A stretch of 8,763 bases of DNA from GCA-2687025 sp964473525 (GTDB lineage Bacteria; Poribacteria; WGA-4E; GCA-2687025): contig CAYYPK010000087.1 in NCBI GenBank assembly GCA_964473525.1, positions 1-8,763 on the forward strand, in the 5' to 3' direction. The first letter of the stretch is position 1; every line of letters starts with the position of its first letter. Shown here one piece after another: positions 1 through 6,236 of the stretch. The notes under the pieces were generated by a model that was not told where the DNA came from, ran no database searches, and saw only the letters and a list, made by a program, of their open reading frames with translations. The position numbers and the translations under genes are program-made.

Positions 1-1
1 C

Positions 2-54
2 GACCCCCATGCTATATCAGCCATGGTCGTTTACACCGATCTATGTACACCCTC
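2..54 (+). repeat. 53-bp terminal inverted repeat, left copy
   Basis: This segment is identical, in inverted orientation, to 8711-8763 at the other end of the window. Identity stops sharply at 54/55, where this copy runs into the terminator of the sigma gene and the other copy runs into a transposase gene. Read outward from the interior it starts GAGGGTGTACATAGATC and contains GGTGTAAACGACC, which resembles the ends of some IS256/Mutator-type insertion sequences; that family assignment rests on appearance only. The most likely meaning is that both contig ends enter copies of the same repeated element and assembly stopped there. No gene is assigned to this segment. Confidence 0.9.
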
Positions 55-56
55 AA

Positions 57-78
57 GGGCGGGGAGAAGTCCCCGCCC
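57..78 (-). terminator. Hairpin terminator of the sigma factor gene
   Basis: GGGCGGGGA (57-65) pairs perfectly with TCCCCGCCC (70-78) across a GAAG loop, giving a 9-bp GC-rich stem. It lies 35 nt beyond the stop codon of the sigma gene on the minus strand. The following minus-strand bases are only TT before the 53-bp repeat begins, so the usual T-tract is short or may have been displaced by the element that joins here. Confidence 0.65.
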
Positions 79-113
79 AATGCTCACAATCCGTTCGTCG
101 CGCCGTCCGAGAA

Positions 114-1244
114 CTACATGTTCGTGGCGTATTCCGTGAGGCCAACGGCCACTTCCGCGCGTCGCAGACGGCTGATCGCCTGCTGCTCGAGCTGTCTCAC
201 GCGTTCGCGGCTGACCTCTAACTTCGCGCCGATCTCCTGCAACGTGTGGACATCGGAATCCACGCCATAGCGCCAGCGCAACACCTGCGCCTCACGCGGC
301 GGAAGGATTTCCAGAGCATCCCGCACCACGGATTCCATGTCCTGGTGCATCACCTCTTCCTCAGGGCTGTCGTCCTGGGAGGTGAGGAACTCCATCAGCC
401 CGCCAGCTTCCTCGTCCGAGGCATCGTCCAGCGAGATGGAGTTCGCCTGCAACTCGGAGACCTGCTGCACTTCCTTCGTCGAGATGCCGACCTCGGCCGC
501 CACTTCCTCGTCCGTGGGCATACGTTCGAGGTCTGCCGCCAGCGCCCGACGCTTGCGGTTGTACCGACCGACTTCCTGCACCTTATAGACAGGAATGCGC
601 ACCGTATAGACGTTCTTCGCGTGCGCGCGGTTGACCGCCTGCCAGATCCACCACAGCGCGTAGGTGCTGAATTTCAGCGACCGGTCCAGGTCGTAGCGGT
701 CGATCGCCCGCATGAGGCCGATGTTGCCTTCCTGGATCAGATCCATGAACAGGCACGAGTCGTTGCGGAACCGCTTGACGGTGAAGATGACGAGCCGCAG
801 GTTCGCGGTCATGATGCGCTCGCGCGCGGACTGCCACGTGGCGAACGCGCGCTTCAGTTCCGCCACCTCATGCGTCATCAGCCGTGGCCGAGCGCGCCCC
901 GCGATGCTCTGCCACGTCTGCTGCATCTCCTCGTAGCGCAACGTGGATGCCCGTAGCAGCTTCGCCTGTTCCGGCGTCAGCAAGTCTTCAAGGGGTTCCA
1001 CCAGCCGGAACACCGTCGCACGCGCCTCGTAAAGGGTCGTGAACAGCAGGATCTCTTCGTCCCGGCTCAGGAGAGCCACGCGGGACACCTCGCGAATGTA
1101 GGCGCTCAGCACCGGGTCGGTGGAATGCTTGCTGACCGGGTCGCGCGAAACAGCGGCCTCGCCGGGAGATTCCGCGATCTGTTCTTCGACAACAGGCGCC
1201 GACCCCATCTGAGGGGCGGTGGCTTGTGCGGAAACGGCTGACAT
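114..1244 (-). CDS. Sigma-70 family RNA polymerase sigma factor, group 1/2-like
   Basis: This 376-residue protein directs RNA polymerase to promoters. Region 1.2 (about 42-75) has DPVLSAYIREVSRVALLSRDEE. Region 2 (about 136-220) contains DLIQEGNIGLMRAIDRYD and FSTYALWWIWQAVNRA. Region 3 is about 221-295. Region 4 (about 305-362) ends with the helix-turn-helix TLQEIGAKLEVSRERVRQLE. There is no long acidic region 1.1. Against Escherichia coli RpoD, the -35 reading residues (SRERVRQ) and the melting aromatics F, Y, W, W are kept, but R436 is replaced by W201, T440 by N205 and Y425 by L190, so -10 recognition may differ. The ATG at 1244 is chosen because GGGAG lies 8 nt upstream; a TTG at 1295 would add 17 residues without such support. 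It could be a divergent housekeeping or an alternative factor; the changes favour alternative. It is transcribed divergently from the histidine kinase. Confidence 0.92.
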   Translation of the reverse strand: MSAVSAQATAPQMGSAPVVEEQIAESPGEAAVSRDPVSKHSTDPVLSAYIREVSRVALLSRDEEILLFTTLYEARATVFRLVEPLEDLLTPEQAKLLRASTLRYEEMQQTWQSIAGRARPRLMTHEVAELKRAFATWQSARERIMTANLRLVIFTVKRFRNDSCLFMDLIQEGNIGLMRAIDRYDLDRSLKFSTYALWWIWQAVNRAHAKNVYTVRIPVYKVQEVGRYNRKRRALAADLERMPTDEEVAAEVGISTKEVQQVSELQANSISLDDASDEEAGGLMEFLTSQDDSPEEEVMHQDMESVVRDALEILPPREAQVLRWRYGVDSDVHTLQEIGAKLEVSRERVRQLEQQAISRLRRAEVAVGLTEYATNM

Positions 1245-1252
1245 GGTTACGA

Positions 1253-1257
1253 CTCCC
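1253..1257 (-). promoter_or_regulatory. Ribosome binding site of the sigma factor gene
   Basis: GGGAG on the minus strand lies 8 nt before the ATG at 1244 and decides that start over the upstream in-frame TTG at 1295. Confidence 0.7.
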
Positions 1258-1266
1258 TGTATCCTA

Positions 1267-1293
1267 CGAACGAGCCAAACGAAGCGAACGAGC
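1267..1293. repeat. Three tandem 9-bp repeats upstream of the sigma gene
   Basis: CGAACGAGC, CAAACGAAG and CGAACGAGC follow each other without spacing, 23-49 bp before the sigma start codon. The first and third units are identical and the middle one differs at three positions. The place suits an operator or leader element, but a 9-bp period is not the helical repeat, so this is only a possibility. Confidence 0.55.
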
Positions 1294-1307
1294 AATCAGA
1301 AGTGGCA

Positions 1308-1324
1308 GACAAGCGTCAGTGCCA
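1308..1324 (-). promoter_or_regulatory. Weaker third copy of the TTGACAA-type motif
   Basis: On the minus strand this reads TGGCACTGACGCTTGTC. It follows the pattern TGGCA-TGAC-TTGTC of the copy at 1665-1683 but is one base shorter in the middle. It lies 64-80 bp upstream of the sigma start and faces that gene. It is not a proper sigma-54 site because the TGGC to TTG spacing is off by one. Confidence 0.3.
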
Positions 1325-1455
1325 TTGAGCATGGGATGGCAAGTTCTATGCCGACACCCTTGGCATCTCCTCAAACCCGCGCTATCACTGGATTAGCGCC
1401 CTAGCTCGTCGGCTGGCAGGCGTGCGCCGGTCCGCTCCTGCGGGCGGCAAAGCCC

Positions 1456-1473
1456 GACATTTTGTCAATCCCA
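1456..1473 (-). promoter_or_regulatory. TTGACAA-nn-TGTC motif facing the sigma gene
   Basis: On the minus strand this reads GTGGGATTGACAAAATGTC, counting one further base at 1474. It matches the plus-strand copy at 1665-1682 at 16 of 19 positions. It contains TTGACA, a perfect -35 hexamer, yet no good -10 box lies 16-18 bp further on, so an operator or an activator-dependent promoter are alternatives. Confidence 0.45.
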
Positions 1474-1526
1474 CCGCCCAGCGCCGCATCTTCACTGCCA
1501 TTGTGTCGGGGAGCGGCGACGCCTTC

Positions 1527-1556
1527 GCAGGCGCCGGGCGCCATGGCGACGCCTGC
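1527..1556. repeat. Inverted repeat with central palindrome
   Basis: GCAGGCG (1527-1533) is complementary to CGCCTGC (1550-1556), and CGCCATGGCG lies between them as a 10-bp palindrome. It could fold as a hairpin in RNA. No T-tract follows on either strand, so it is not called a terminator. Confidence 0.4.
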
Positions 1557-1631
1557 ACGGGCGCTGATCGCGCTGAAGCGCGCGGCAAGCCGCTGGCAGC
1601 CCGGGCGAGAGGAATCAGGCAAGAAAAGCGC

Positions 1632-1647
1632 CGCGCCGATCGGCGCG
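1632..1647. repeat. 16-bp perfect palindrome
   Basis: CGCGCCGATCGGCGCG is a perfect palindrome 113 bp upstream of the kinase start. It could be a binding site for a dimeric regulator, but it consists almost only of G and C and may be fortuitous. Confidence 0.4.
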
Positions 1648-1664
1648 CGCCGCCTGACGCGAGG

Positions 1665-1683
1665 TGGCATTGACAATTTGTCA
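1665..1683 (+). promoter_or_regulatory. Palindromic TTGACAATTTGTCA motif facing the kinase operon
   Basis: TGACAA-T-TTGTCA (1671-1683) is a 13-bp palindrome with 6-bp arms, preceded by GTGGCAT. It contains the -35-like hexamer TTGACA (1670-1675) and lies about 80-95 bp before the kinase start. No clear TATAAT-like box follows at 16-18 bp. A nearly identical copy faces the other way at 1456-1473. It may be an operator or the -35 part of a regulated promoter. Confidence 0.5.
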
Positions 1684-1760
1684 CGGCCCCGGCGAACATG
1701 TTCCCGGGCGACGGGCAAACCGTCGTCGGCGCTGCCTCCCTCAGATAGCTGGTAAAGCCC

Positions 1761-3161
1761 GTGACAGACGACAACGCTGCCCTCGACGCGCAGCAGCCGG
1801 ACAGCGCGGGATCCCCGCGAACGGCGGGCACGATTCGTGCTAGTCTTGCGGAAAGGCTGGCGTACCTGCGCTTCGAGCAGACCGATGCGGATCTACTGCA
1901 TTCGCTACAGCCACTCGTGCAGCAACACGCCGACGAGATCGTGCGCGCGTTCTACGAACACCTGCTCGCGTTCGATACGACGCGGGATCTGCTGCGCGAC
2001 GAAGCCGTCATGACGCGGCTTGTCGAGGCACAGAAGCGGTACCTCGGCGAGATGTTCGGAGGCGTCTACGACGAGCGGTACGCCGAGGGGCGGATCATCG
2101 CCGGCAGGACGCACGAGCGTGTCGGGCTGGAACCGTCGTGGTACCTGGGGGCATACCACCTCTACCAGAGGGTGCTGTTCCCCATCGTGACAACGCATCT
2201 GGTGGAACGCGGCGCGGATCAGGGCGAGGTGAACGACGCGTTGCTTGCCATCACCAAGGCGATGACGCTCGACATGGACCTCGCCTTGGAGACATATTTC
2301 GGAGCTTACAGCGAAGCCTTGCGGAGCGAGAAGGAACGACTGGAAGTGCTGACCGACCAGCTACAGGGAAGCAATACGGCGCTCAACGACCTGACCGAGC
2401 GCCTCGAGGACAGAGTAAGGGAGCGTACCTCCGAGCTCCTGGACTCCGAGGGGAAGCTGCGCCAGGCGGAAAAACTCGCCACCATCGGCAAGATGACCTC
2501 CATGATGGCGCACGAGATCCGCAACCCCCTCAGCTCCGTGCTCCTGAATCTAGAACTGCTGGAAGACGAGATCGACGGCTACAGCGACGCCGACACGGTA
2601 GAGGCCCGCGACCTGCTTGGCGCCGTGCTGACCCAGATACGGCGCGTAGAAGGCACCATCCGGGACTACCTGGAGATCGCGCGCATACCAAAAGTGACGC
2701 TTGCCCTGGCGGATGTGAACTCCGTCGTACGCGAGCAGGTCGGCTTCATGGGGCCTGAGATAGAGCAAGCGAGCATTGCGATCACCATGGACCTGAGCGA
2801 CGCGGCGCCGTCCGTGAACCTCGACACCGAGCAGTTCAGCAACGTGATCCTGAACCTCCTCAAGAACAGCATGGAAGCCATGCCCGACGGTGGCGGTCTC
2901 TTCATATCGACCGGAGCTCTGGACGCCTCCGTCATCGTTCACGTGCGCGACACGGGCGCCGGGATGGAGCCGGAGCAGTGCGAGCAGGTGTTCCAGCCCC
3001 TCTACACGACCAAGGAGGAAGGCCTCGGCATGGGCCTGGCCTATGTCCAGCAGGTGGTGCGCGACCACATGGGCGACATCTCCTGCGTCAGCGAGCCCGG
3101 ACGCGGCACAACCTTCACGATTGAGCTGCCCATTCCGGGACAAAGCCTGACGGCGGGATAG
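1761..3161 (+). CDS. Globin-coupled sensor histidine kinase
   Basis: This is a soluble 466-residue sensor kinase without signal peptide or membrane segment. Residues 30-180 match the protoglobin domain of globin-coupled sensors: AFYEHLLAF near 63, QKRYLGEMFGGVYDERYAEGR at 91-111, and AGRTHERVGLEPSWYLGAY at 114-132, where H118 is the probable proximal heme ligand. A coiled coil (about 184-240) leads to the HisKA domain with phospho-acceptor H251 in AHEIRNPLSS. The ATPase domain has the N box NLLKNSMEAM (365-374), G1 DTGAGM (397-402), F box FQPLYTTK (411-418) and G2 GLGMGL (421-426), so it appears active. The family binds O2, CO or NO at heme; the ligand here is not known. The start is GTG with only a weak ribosome site (GGTAAAG), and no ATG follows before residue 84, inside the globin domain. 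The partner regulator begins 18 bp downstream. Confidence 0.93.
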   Translation: MTDDNAALDAQQPDSAGSPRTAGTIRASLAERLAYLRFEQTDADLLHSLQPLVQQHADEIVRAFYEHLLAFDTTRDLLRDEAVMTRLVEAQKRYLGEMFGGVYDERYAEGRIIAGRTHERVGLEPSWYLGAYHLYQRVLFPIVTTHLVERGADQGEVNDALLAITKAMTLDMDLALETYFGAYSEALRSEKERLEVLTDQLQGSNTALNDLTERLEDRVRERTSELLDSEGKLRQAEKLATIGKMTSMMAHEIRNPLSSVLLNLELLEDEIDGYSDADTVEARDLLGAVLTQIRRVEGTIRDYLEIARIPKVTLALADVNSVVREQVGFMGPEIEQASIAITMDLSDAAPSVNLDTEQFSNVILNLLKNSMEAMPDGGGLFISTGALDASVIVHVRDTGAGMEPEQCEQVFQPLYTTKEEGLGMGLAYVQQVVRDHMGDISCVSEPGRGTTFTIELPIPGQSLTAG

Positions 3162-3179
3162 GCGAGGGACAGCGCCCGT

Positions 3180-4598
3180 ATGGCTGACGTAACCACCACG
3201 GCCGAGGTAGACGCCAGCATCCTTGTTGTCGATGACGAGGAGCCCATCCGGGAGTCCGTACGCCGCATCCTCGTCAAGGAGGGATTCGACGTACGCGTCG
3301 CAGAAGACGGCAAGCAGGGCCTGGAAGCCTTGCGCAAGAGCCCACCCAGCTTGCTGCTCGCCGACATCCACATGGCCGAGTTGGACGGGCTCGGGCTCCT
3401 CAGATCCACGAAAATGATCGCCCCCGAGACGCAGGTCATCATGATGACCGCGTACGGGACCGTCGGCGACGCCGTCCAGGCGATGAAGGACGGAGCCGAC
3501 GACTTCCTCGAAAAGCCCATCTCCCGCGCTACGCTCGTCGCCGCGATCAACAAGGCGCTGGAGAAACACGTGCTCGTCTCCGAGAACCGGCTCCTACGGG
3601 CGGAAATCGAGAGGCACCGTGGCATCAGCAACGTGATAGGGCGCAGCCACGCCATGCGTGAGGTGCTCGACCTCGTGGCGCAGGTAGCCCCGACAAACGC
3701 CACCGTCCTCATCACGGGAGAGACCGGCACGGGCAAGGAAGTCATCGCGAAGGCGGTGCATCACCTCAGCTCTCGTAGCGACCGGCCGTTCGTCAGCGTC
3801 AACTGCGCCGCGCTACCCGAGACGCTCATCGAGTCCGAACTGTTCGGCTACGAGCAGGGAGCGTTCACGGACGCCAAGGGACGCAGGGCAGGGAGATTCC
3901 AGCAAGCGCACACCGGCACGCTGTTCCTCGACGAAATCGGAGATATGGCGGCGCATCTCCAGGTCAAGCTGCTCAGAGCTTTGCAGGAGGGCATGATCGA
4001 GCCGCTTGGGGGCTCGCGCCCCGTCGAGGTGGACGTGCGCATTCTCACGGCGACCAACCGCGACCTTCGCGCCTCCGTCGAGAGCGGAGCCTTCCGCGAG
4101 GATCTGTTCTACCGGCTCAACGTCGTCGGCATCGACCTGCCGCCCATGCGGGATCGCCGCGAGGACATTCCGATCCTCGTGCACCACTTCATCAGGAAGT
4201 TCTCCGACCGTAACGAGCGCGCGGTGGAGGGCATCGACGCCAGGGCGATGCGGGCGCTACAAGGCTACGAATGGCCGGGAAACGTGCGACAGATAGAGAA
4301 CGTGATCGAGCGCGCCGTCATCCTGTCGACGGGAGAGGTCATCTCCCCCGCCGACCTGCCACACGACATCGCGGGCGAGGACGCGGCTCCAGAGGATGTG
4401 CTGCACATCCCCATCGGCGTGCCGTTCGAAGAGGTGAAATCCGTGGTTATCGGCGAGACGCTGAAGCGAGCGAATGGGAACAAGGAACTCGCCGCCAAGC
4501 TCCTCGACATCTCCTCGCGCACCATCTATCGATGGATCCGCGACCAGGAAGAAGCCACGACCGCTTCCGAGGAACCCGAGACCGCTACAGTCCCGTGA
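3180..4598 (+). CDS. NtrC-family sigma-54-dependent response regulator
   Basis: This 472-residue regulator has three parts. The receiver domain (about 12-128) has acidic D18/D19, phospho-acceptor D62 in LLADIHMAELDG, T90 and K112. The AAA+ domain (about 151-380) has Walker A GETGTGKE (180-187), Walker B TLFLDE (247-252), arginine-finger region FREDLFYRLN (305-314) and WPGNVRQIENVIERA. The Fis-type helix-turn-helix is about 422-455 (ELAAKLLDISSRTIYRWIR). It should bind upstream sites and open sigma-54 RNA polymerase promoters when phosphorylated by the kinase encoded 18 bp upstream. The loop that touches sigma-54 reads GAFTDA (227-232) rather than GAFTGA, a single Gly-to-Asp change; other motifs look functional. 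GAGGGA lies 10 nt before the ATG. Its 3' end overlaps the convergent propeller gene by 14 bp. Confidence 0.94.
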   Translation: MADVTTTAEVDASILVVDDEEPIRESVRRILVKEGFDVRVAEDGKQGLEALRKSPPSLLLADIHMAELDGLGLLRSTKMIAPETQVIMMTAYGTVGDAVQAMKDGADDFLEKPISRATLVAAINKALEKHVLVSENRLLRAEIERHRGISNVIGRSHAMREVLDLVAQVAPTNATVLITGETGTGKEVIAKAVHHLSSRSDRPFVSVNCAALPETLIESELFGYEQGAFTDAKGRRAGRFQQAHTGTLFLDEIGDMAAHLQVKLLRALQEGMIEPLGGSRPVEVDVRILTATNRDLRASVESGAFREDLFYRLNVVGIDLPPMRDRREDIPILVHHFIRKFSDRNERAVEGIDARAMRALQGYEWPGNVRQIENVIERAVILSTGEVISPADLPHDIAGEDAAPEDVLHIPIGVPFEEVKSVVIGETLKRANGNKELAAKLLDISSRTIYRWIRDQEEATTASEEPETATVP

Positions 4599-5472
4599 CC
4601 TCGGCCATGCCGATCCCCGCCTCTCCGGCGACGGAATAGAGCAAATACGTCTGCCCGTCCTCCTCGAAGATACCGGGATCGCGCAGTTGCCGAACGCGGT
4701 CGCGCGACCATCCGCGCACGGATGCGACCAGCGGGAGGTCGGTTCCCTCGACTTCCGTCTCGGGCTGAATGACCGTGACGGCTTCCGTCTCCCGCCATCT
4801 ATTCCAGTCGGCAGTCAGGCCGATCTGGCTGTGCAGGATGCGCTCTGGCGTGTCTCCGACATCAGAATAGAGCACGTGGAGCGTGTCTCCCCGTAGCGCG
4901 ACCGCCGTGTGCCTCATGTCCTCGGAGAACAACTGCGGCCCCTGCTCGAACTTCGTGAGCCCGTCTTCTGAGCGGTAGAAGATGCCCGGCATGCCGAGAG
5001 CATACGTCGCGCCGCTCCACTCGAAGACGCGGAAGTACGACGTCCCCAGAATCTCCGGGGCGGCGTCGAAGGCGAGACCGTCGTCCGAGAGGGCGACGCG
5101 CGTCACCTGTCCGTGCCCCGGCGTTGGGCCGTGGTAGTACATGCGGATGCGCCGTAGGTCGTGGTCTACGTGCACGTCGGGCGACGCGAGGTGTCCCGAG
5201 CAATGCGAGTCGGCGAGGTCCAACACGCCCGGCTCGTGCATCCGCCACGGGCCCTGCAGGGCGTCCGCGTAAGCGAGGCGTATGTAGCCGCCCTTGTGGT
5301 GGCCGAAGTACAGGTAGTACCGGCCGAGTGGCTCCGCGACCCAGTCCGGCACGCGCATGAGCGACGGGCCGTTGATATTGGCGCCCATCCGCCCGTCCAT
5401 GTCGGGTCGGATGATGGGGTTCTCGTCGAACCGTCGCACTTCGAACGTGCCGGAGTTCCTGCTACTCGCCAT
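4585..5472 (-). CDS. GH43/GH32-like five-bladed beta-propeller protein
   Basis: This 295-residue protein has the look of the five-bladed propeller glycosidase superfamily (GH43, GH32, GH130-like). Repeating blade signatures are ENPIIRPDMDGRMGANINGP (17-36), YYLYFGHHKGGYIRLAYAD (52-70) followed by GPW, HLASPDVHVDH (94-104), GMPGIFYRSEDGLTKFE (160-176) and RDPGIFEEDGQTYLLYS (264-280). Acidic residues in blade openings (D24, D26, D99, D265) are candidates for the active site, but I cannot assign catalytic roles. There is no signal peptide, so it probably acts in the cytoplasm, for example on an imported carbohydrate. Substrate and true activity are unknown; a non-catalytic sugar-binding role is possible. 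Its ATG overlaps the end of the dioxygenase gene by 11 bp, which implies co-transcription and translational coupling. Confidence 0.72.
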   Translation of the reverse strand: MASSRNSGTFEVRRFDENPIIRPDMDGRMGANINGPSLMRVPDWVAEPLGRYYLYFGHHKGGYIRLAYADALQGPWRMHEPGVLDLADSHCSGHLASPDVHVDHDLRRIRMYYHGPTPGHGQVTRVALSDDGLAFDAAPEILGTSYFRVFEWSGATYALGMPGIFYRSEDGLTKFEQGPQLFSEDMRHTAVALRGDTLHVLYSDVGDTPERILHSQIGLTADWNRWRETEAVTVIQPETEVEGTDLPLVASVRGWSRDRVRQLRDPGIFEEDGQTYLLYSVAGEAGIGMAEVTGL

Positions 5473-6190
5473 CGTATCGCTCGCCGTCCTTGGCTACCCA
5501 CAGCCGGTCGGTGAACGCCTCACCAGTCGTGGCGCTCCGCGTGTGGGACGGGATGAACTGGACGATGTAGCCCTTCCGCACCTCGTCCGCCGTGACGTTC
5601 TGTCCGCTCCGATGCAGCAGCAACGAGGAGAACACCGCCATGGAGCCACGCTTCAGTTCCACGGCGACGCCATCGCTTTCACCGTCGTAACCAACGCGGC
5701 CGAGGTCGCTGTCCGCGTGCGGAAGCGTCCCCTCGGTGTGGCTGCCCGGCAACACCCATACGCAGCCGTTGTCTATGGTCGCATCCTGTAGGGCGACCCA
5801 GCAGGTGTAGTACTGCTCCGGGTCCACGGGCGTGTACCCGTTGTCCTGGTGCCAGGGGAACTCCTTGTGCGTCTCTGGGAACTTATAGACCGCCTGGTTC
5901 CAGTACAGCCGCACGTCGGGACCGATGATCCCCGTCGTAATGTCTACGAACTTGGGGCCCTTCACGAACTCCTTCAGGACGTCGTTCTTCTCCGCGAGGA
6001 ACGCCGTGAAGACGATCTCGTTCGGCCGGCTGATGCCCGCTCCGCCGGACACCTTCAACCCGTCGTTGGCGTCCTCGACGCAGCCATCGATGATCGACTC
6101 AATGGCGTCCATCTCGTCGCCGTCGAACAGGTCTTCGGCGATGAAGAAGCCGCGCTCCACGAACTGCTGCTTCTGCGCTTCCGTTACCAA
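5462..6190 (-). CDS. Phytanoyl-CoA dioxygenase (PhyH) family protein
   Basis: This 242-residue protein belongs to the Fe(II)/2-oxoglutarate-dependent oxygenases of the PhyH type. The iron-binding triad is H114 and D116 in FPWHQDNGY and H193 in LLLHRSGQN; R205 lies 12 residues beyond, where the family's 2-oxoglutarate-binding Arg sits. The N-terminus MVTEAQKQQFVERGFFIAEDLF is typical of the family, as is CVWVLPGSH (143-151). Members hydroxylate varied small molecules, not only phytanoyl-CoA, so the substrate is open. The start is TTG at 6190, supported by GAGGAG 6 nt upstream and by the family-like N-terminus. It is the first gene of a two-gene operon with the propeller protein, which suggests that both act on one compound, such as a sugar derivative. 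Confidence 0.88.
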   Translation of the reverse strand: MVTEAQKQQFVERGFFIAEDLFDGDEMDAIESIIDGCVEDANDGLKVSGGAGISRPNEIVFTAFLAEKNDVLKEFVKGPKFVDITTGIIGPDVRLYWNQAVYKFPETHKEFPWHQDNGYTPVDPEQYYTCWVALQDATIDNGCVWVLPGSHTEGTLPHADSDLGRVGYDGESDGVAVELKRGSMAVFSSLLLHRSGQNVTADEVRKGYIVQFIPSHTRSATTGEAFTDRLWVAKDGERYDGE

Positions 6191-6196
6191 CCTCGT

Positions 6197-6202
6197 CTCC
6201 TC
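6197..6202 (-). promoter_or_regulatory. Ribosome binding site supporting a TTG start
   Basis: GAGGAG on the minus strand lies 6 nt before the TTG at 6190. It supports that rare start codon for the dioxygenase gene. Confidence 0.65.
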
Positions 6203-6220
6203 TCGAGTCTTACTGCCTAC

Positions 6221-6236
6221 CGCACGGCGCTCGCCA
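6221..6236 (-). promoter_or_regulatory. Possible weak sigma-54 promoter of the dioxygenase operon
   Basis: On the minus strand TGGCGAGCGCCGTGCG has the GG-N10-GC core of sigma-54 promoters, with TGGC and TGC intact but A at the fifth position and the first T of TTGC missing. The GC core is 31 nt before the start codon, a fitting distance. Similar partial matches occur by chance in GC-rich DNA (for example at 1337-1352 and 1583-1598), so the evidence is thin. Confidence 0.22.

Larger units (their letters stand above)
1245..1760. other. Divergent intergenic region between sigma factor and kinase
   Basis: No convincing gene is seen in these 516 bp. Open frames exist on both strands, but their predicted proteins are low-complexity, rich in Arg, Ala and Pro, and match no family I recognise. 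The region holds two inverted copies and one weaker copy of a TTGACAA-type motif, a 10-bp direct repeat (1515-1524 and 1545-1554), a 7-bp inverted repeat (1527-1533 with 1550-1556) and a 16-bp palindrome (1632-1647). It must contain the promoters of the sigma gene and of the kinase operon. Its length and symmetry fit shared control, although GC-rich DNA yields many palindromes by chance. Confidence 0.6.

Noticed and set aside
1337..1352. TGGCAAGTTCTATGCC as a sigma-54 promoter of the kinase operon
   Set aside because: The GG-N10-GC core fits, but it lies about 410 bp before the kinase start and has three mismatches; another such partial match lies at 1583-1598, so the signal is not specific.
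1691..1706. Palindrome GAACATGTTC as a LexA/SOS box
   Set aside because: The spacing between GAAC and GTTC is 2 bp; the Bacillus-type LexA box needs 4. No SOS gene is nearby.
1385..1831. Open frames in the divergent intergenic region on both strands
   Set aside because: They overlap each other and the kinase start, are low in complexity and show no family motif; GC-rich DNA keeps such frames open by chance.
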